Positions 62,936-64,000 of a stretch of 64,000 nucleotides of DNA are shown one piece after another (position 1 is the first letter of the stretch; each line of letters starts with the position of its first letter). The position numbers were made by a program, and so were the translations under genes. Where the stretch lies: assembly GCF_008806755.1 (NCBI RefSeq), contig NZ_WAAU01000008.1:186530-250529 (forward strand), read 5' to 3'. The notes below the pieces were generated by a model. It saw only the letters and a list, made by a program, of their open reading frames with translations. It was not told the origin of the DNA and did no database searches. The stretch comes from Tenacibaculum aiptasiae. Lineage in GTDB: Bacteria; Bacteroidota; Bacteroidia; Flavobacteriales; Flavobacteriaceae.

Positions 62936-63601
62936 TTATATATAACATATAAATTCAAGAAATTTAGAAACTGTTTGAAAGTATTTGTTATGAAACTCTT
63001 GACTATCAATATAAAAAAAAGCTTTATCTGAATATTCCTTTACAGTTAGATGTTCTATTTTTTTAAGTTTGATATATTCTTTACTATTCTTTTTAATATC
63101 AAAATCAACAGATTGACTATGGACTAATTTATTTCTAAGTAAAGCATAGCTTGTTATTAATTCCCATTCATTTTGTTGAGAACTAAAATCAATTGAATGT
63201 ACTTTTGATAAAAATTTTTTATACTTATAAATACCTTTTCCTGATATATCATTCAATAAAATAGAATTCCTTGGTTCTATTAATTTACATAAAAGCAATA
63301 ACCTAGTTTCTAAAAAAGAAAATATAGAAATCATCATTGAATTATGTATAATGTTTGATGCTTGTCTTGAACTTATATAATCAAGATAATCTACGTTACT
63401 TTGAACAATAGTATCATCAATAATAATATCATTTTCCATTTCGGATTGCATCTCTTTTATTTCATTTTGAAGAATATTGAGAGTCCCAACTTCAATTGAC
63501 TTTAATGATAATTTAATAGCGTCTAAATCTCCTTCTAATCCAAGAGGGTTTAATTTAGTTAAATCATTAAATTCAGTAAATCTGTAAGAAGTTAATCCCA
63601 T
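62936..63601 (-). CDS. HEPN-like protein
   Basis: 221 residues, all helical. SYALLRNKLVHS contains R156-x4-H161, the catalytic RX4-6H signature of HEPN RNases, placed in the last long helix as in the family; the preceding helix (NIIHNSMMISIFSFLETRLLLLCKLI) fits. Located 121 bases upstream of the nuclease gene on the same strand, so the two may be one unit. RNA cleavage upon infection is an inference. Confidence 0.55.
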   Translation of the reverse strand: MGLTSYRFTEFNDLTKLNPLGLEGDLDAIKLSLKSIEVGTLNILQNEIKEMQSEMENDIIIDDTIVQSNVDYLDYISSRQASNIIHNSMMISIFSFLETRLLLLCKLIEPRNSILLNDISGKGIYKYKKFLSKVHSIDFSSQQNEWELITSYALLRNKLVHSQSVDFDIKKNSKEYIKLKKIEHLTVKEYSDKAFFYIDSQEFHNKYFQTVSKFLEFICYI

Positions 63602-63730
63602 AATATTTTAAGGTTTGTTTTTATAGTTCTAATTAGTAACAAAGTGTTAATCTTAAATATTTTGATTTAAAAATATTTATGAATTTTCAAACTCTCGAAT
63701 GTAAAATAAAATAAACTCCCAGCCTTACGG

Positions 63731-63756
63731 AAAACCTTACTATAAATAAGGTTTTT
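63731..63756. terminator. bidirectional terminator-like hairpin
   Basis: AAAACCTTA pairs with TAAGGTTTT over a 5-7 base loop, T-run after. The remainder of 63602-64000 is AT-rich without reading frames of note. Confidence 0.5.
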
Positions 63757-64000
63757 CCCTATTTATAAGAAAGGCAAAACACTAGTTTAGAGTAGTAGGA
63801 AAGAGCACTTAAAAGCATATTTATTTAAAAAACAACAAATTAAAGCATCTGTAATAGGGACAGTAGGGTAGTATGCTCTCATAAATCTTCTGAATTATTG
63901 TGACCATAAATAAACCCTTATTTTTATTAGAATACTGTACTTAAACCAGAACTTTTTGACCATTTTAAGCTAAGATTTTTATTAGTTTTTCATATTTTAC

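Noticed and set aside
1..64000. tRNA, rRNA, insertion sequence or prophage genes
   Set aside because: No cloverleaf with CCA-end context, rRNA core sequence, transposase motif with terminal repeats or phage structural gene was seen on either strand.

Overview
AT-rich (roughly 30% G+C) chromosomal window from a member of the Bacteroidetes, most likely a marine Flavobacteriaceae. Support: promoters of the Bacteroidetes type (-7 element TAnnTTTG), a type IX secretion (T9SS) C-terminal signal, 7TM-DISM and TPR regulators with LuxR-like C-termini, four LytS/LytTR or similar two-component genes sets in the family style, and modular leucine-rich proteins that open each module with an IPDxNFE motif. 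Genus cannot be fixed from the sequence. No rRNA, tRNA, CRISPR array or insertion sequence was seen.

Layout. 1-14.5 kb: aminotransferase tail, then AraC regulators interleaved with NTF2-like lipoproteins, three related hydrolases with a Cys nucleophile, a short-chain dehydrogenase, an M50 peptidase-TPR protein, a LytS/LytTR pair and a C-terminal processing-type peptidase. Several promoters here share one operator geometry: two direct repeats 21 bp apart placed just upstream of the -7 element. 14.6-23.6 kb: an eleven-gene minus-strand operon (MerC, FolE, CobW GTPase, NTF2-like, unknown, PhoX, ABC ATPase, permease with a His-rich loop, DUF3299-like, split 5'-nucleotidase) that starts at a single promoter covered by two Zur-like dyads; it reads as a zinc-limitation operon. 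24-30.5 kb: AraC plus membrane protein, LytS/LytTR pair, PD40 lipoprotein, serine beta-lactamase-like hydrolase, VOC protein, and two possible small RNAs. 30.5-44.6 kb: two membrane regulators with LuxR-like C-termini followed by a probable operon of two giant leucine-rich-repeat proteins with dockerin-like C-termini, a T9SS surface protein whose N-terminus looks cohesin-like, and three 55-residue proteins. 44.7-49.3 kb: convergent toxin-antitoxin-like pair, GH53 galactanase, degenerate caspase-like protein, membrane hydrolase, MarR-cupin operon with two operators.

49.4-55.8 kb: a BlaI/BlaR1-type (M56) pair whose duplicated operators recur in front of two paralogous Gly/Glu/His-rich lipoproteins; then a Spy-like protein, a third LytS/LytTR pair and a sterol-desaturase-like protein, with a matching 21-bp direct repeat before both flanking genes. 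56.1-63.6 kb: a probable defence island with a poly(A)-polymerase-head nucleotidyltransferase overlapped by an APH-kinase/4-TM fusion, an AbiGi homologue, a 1081-residue nuclease-helical-repeat protein and a HEPN protein. The two-gene nucleotidyltransferase/membrane-kinase unit is the best candidate for an undescribed system; the BlaI lipoprotein regulon and the dockerin/cohesin-like LRR operon follow.
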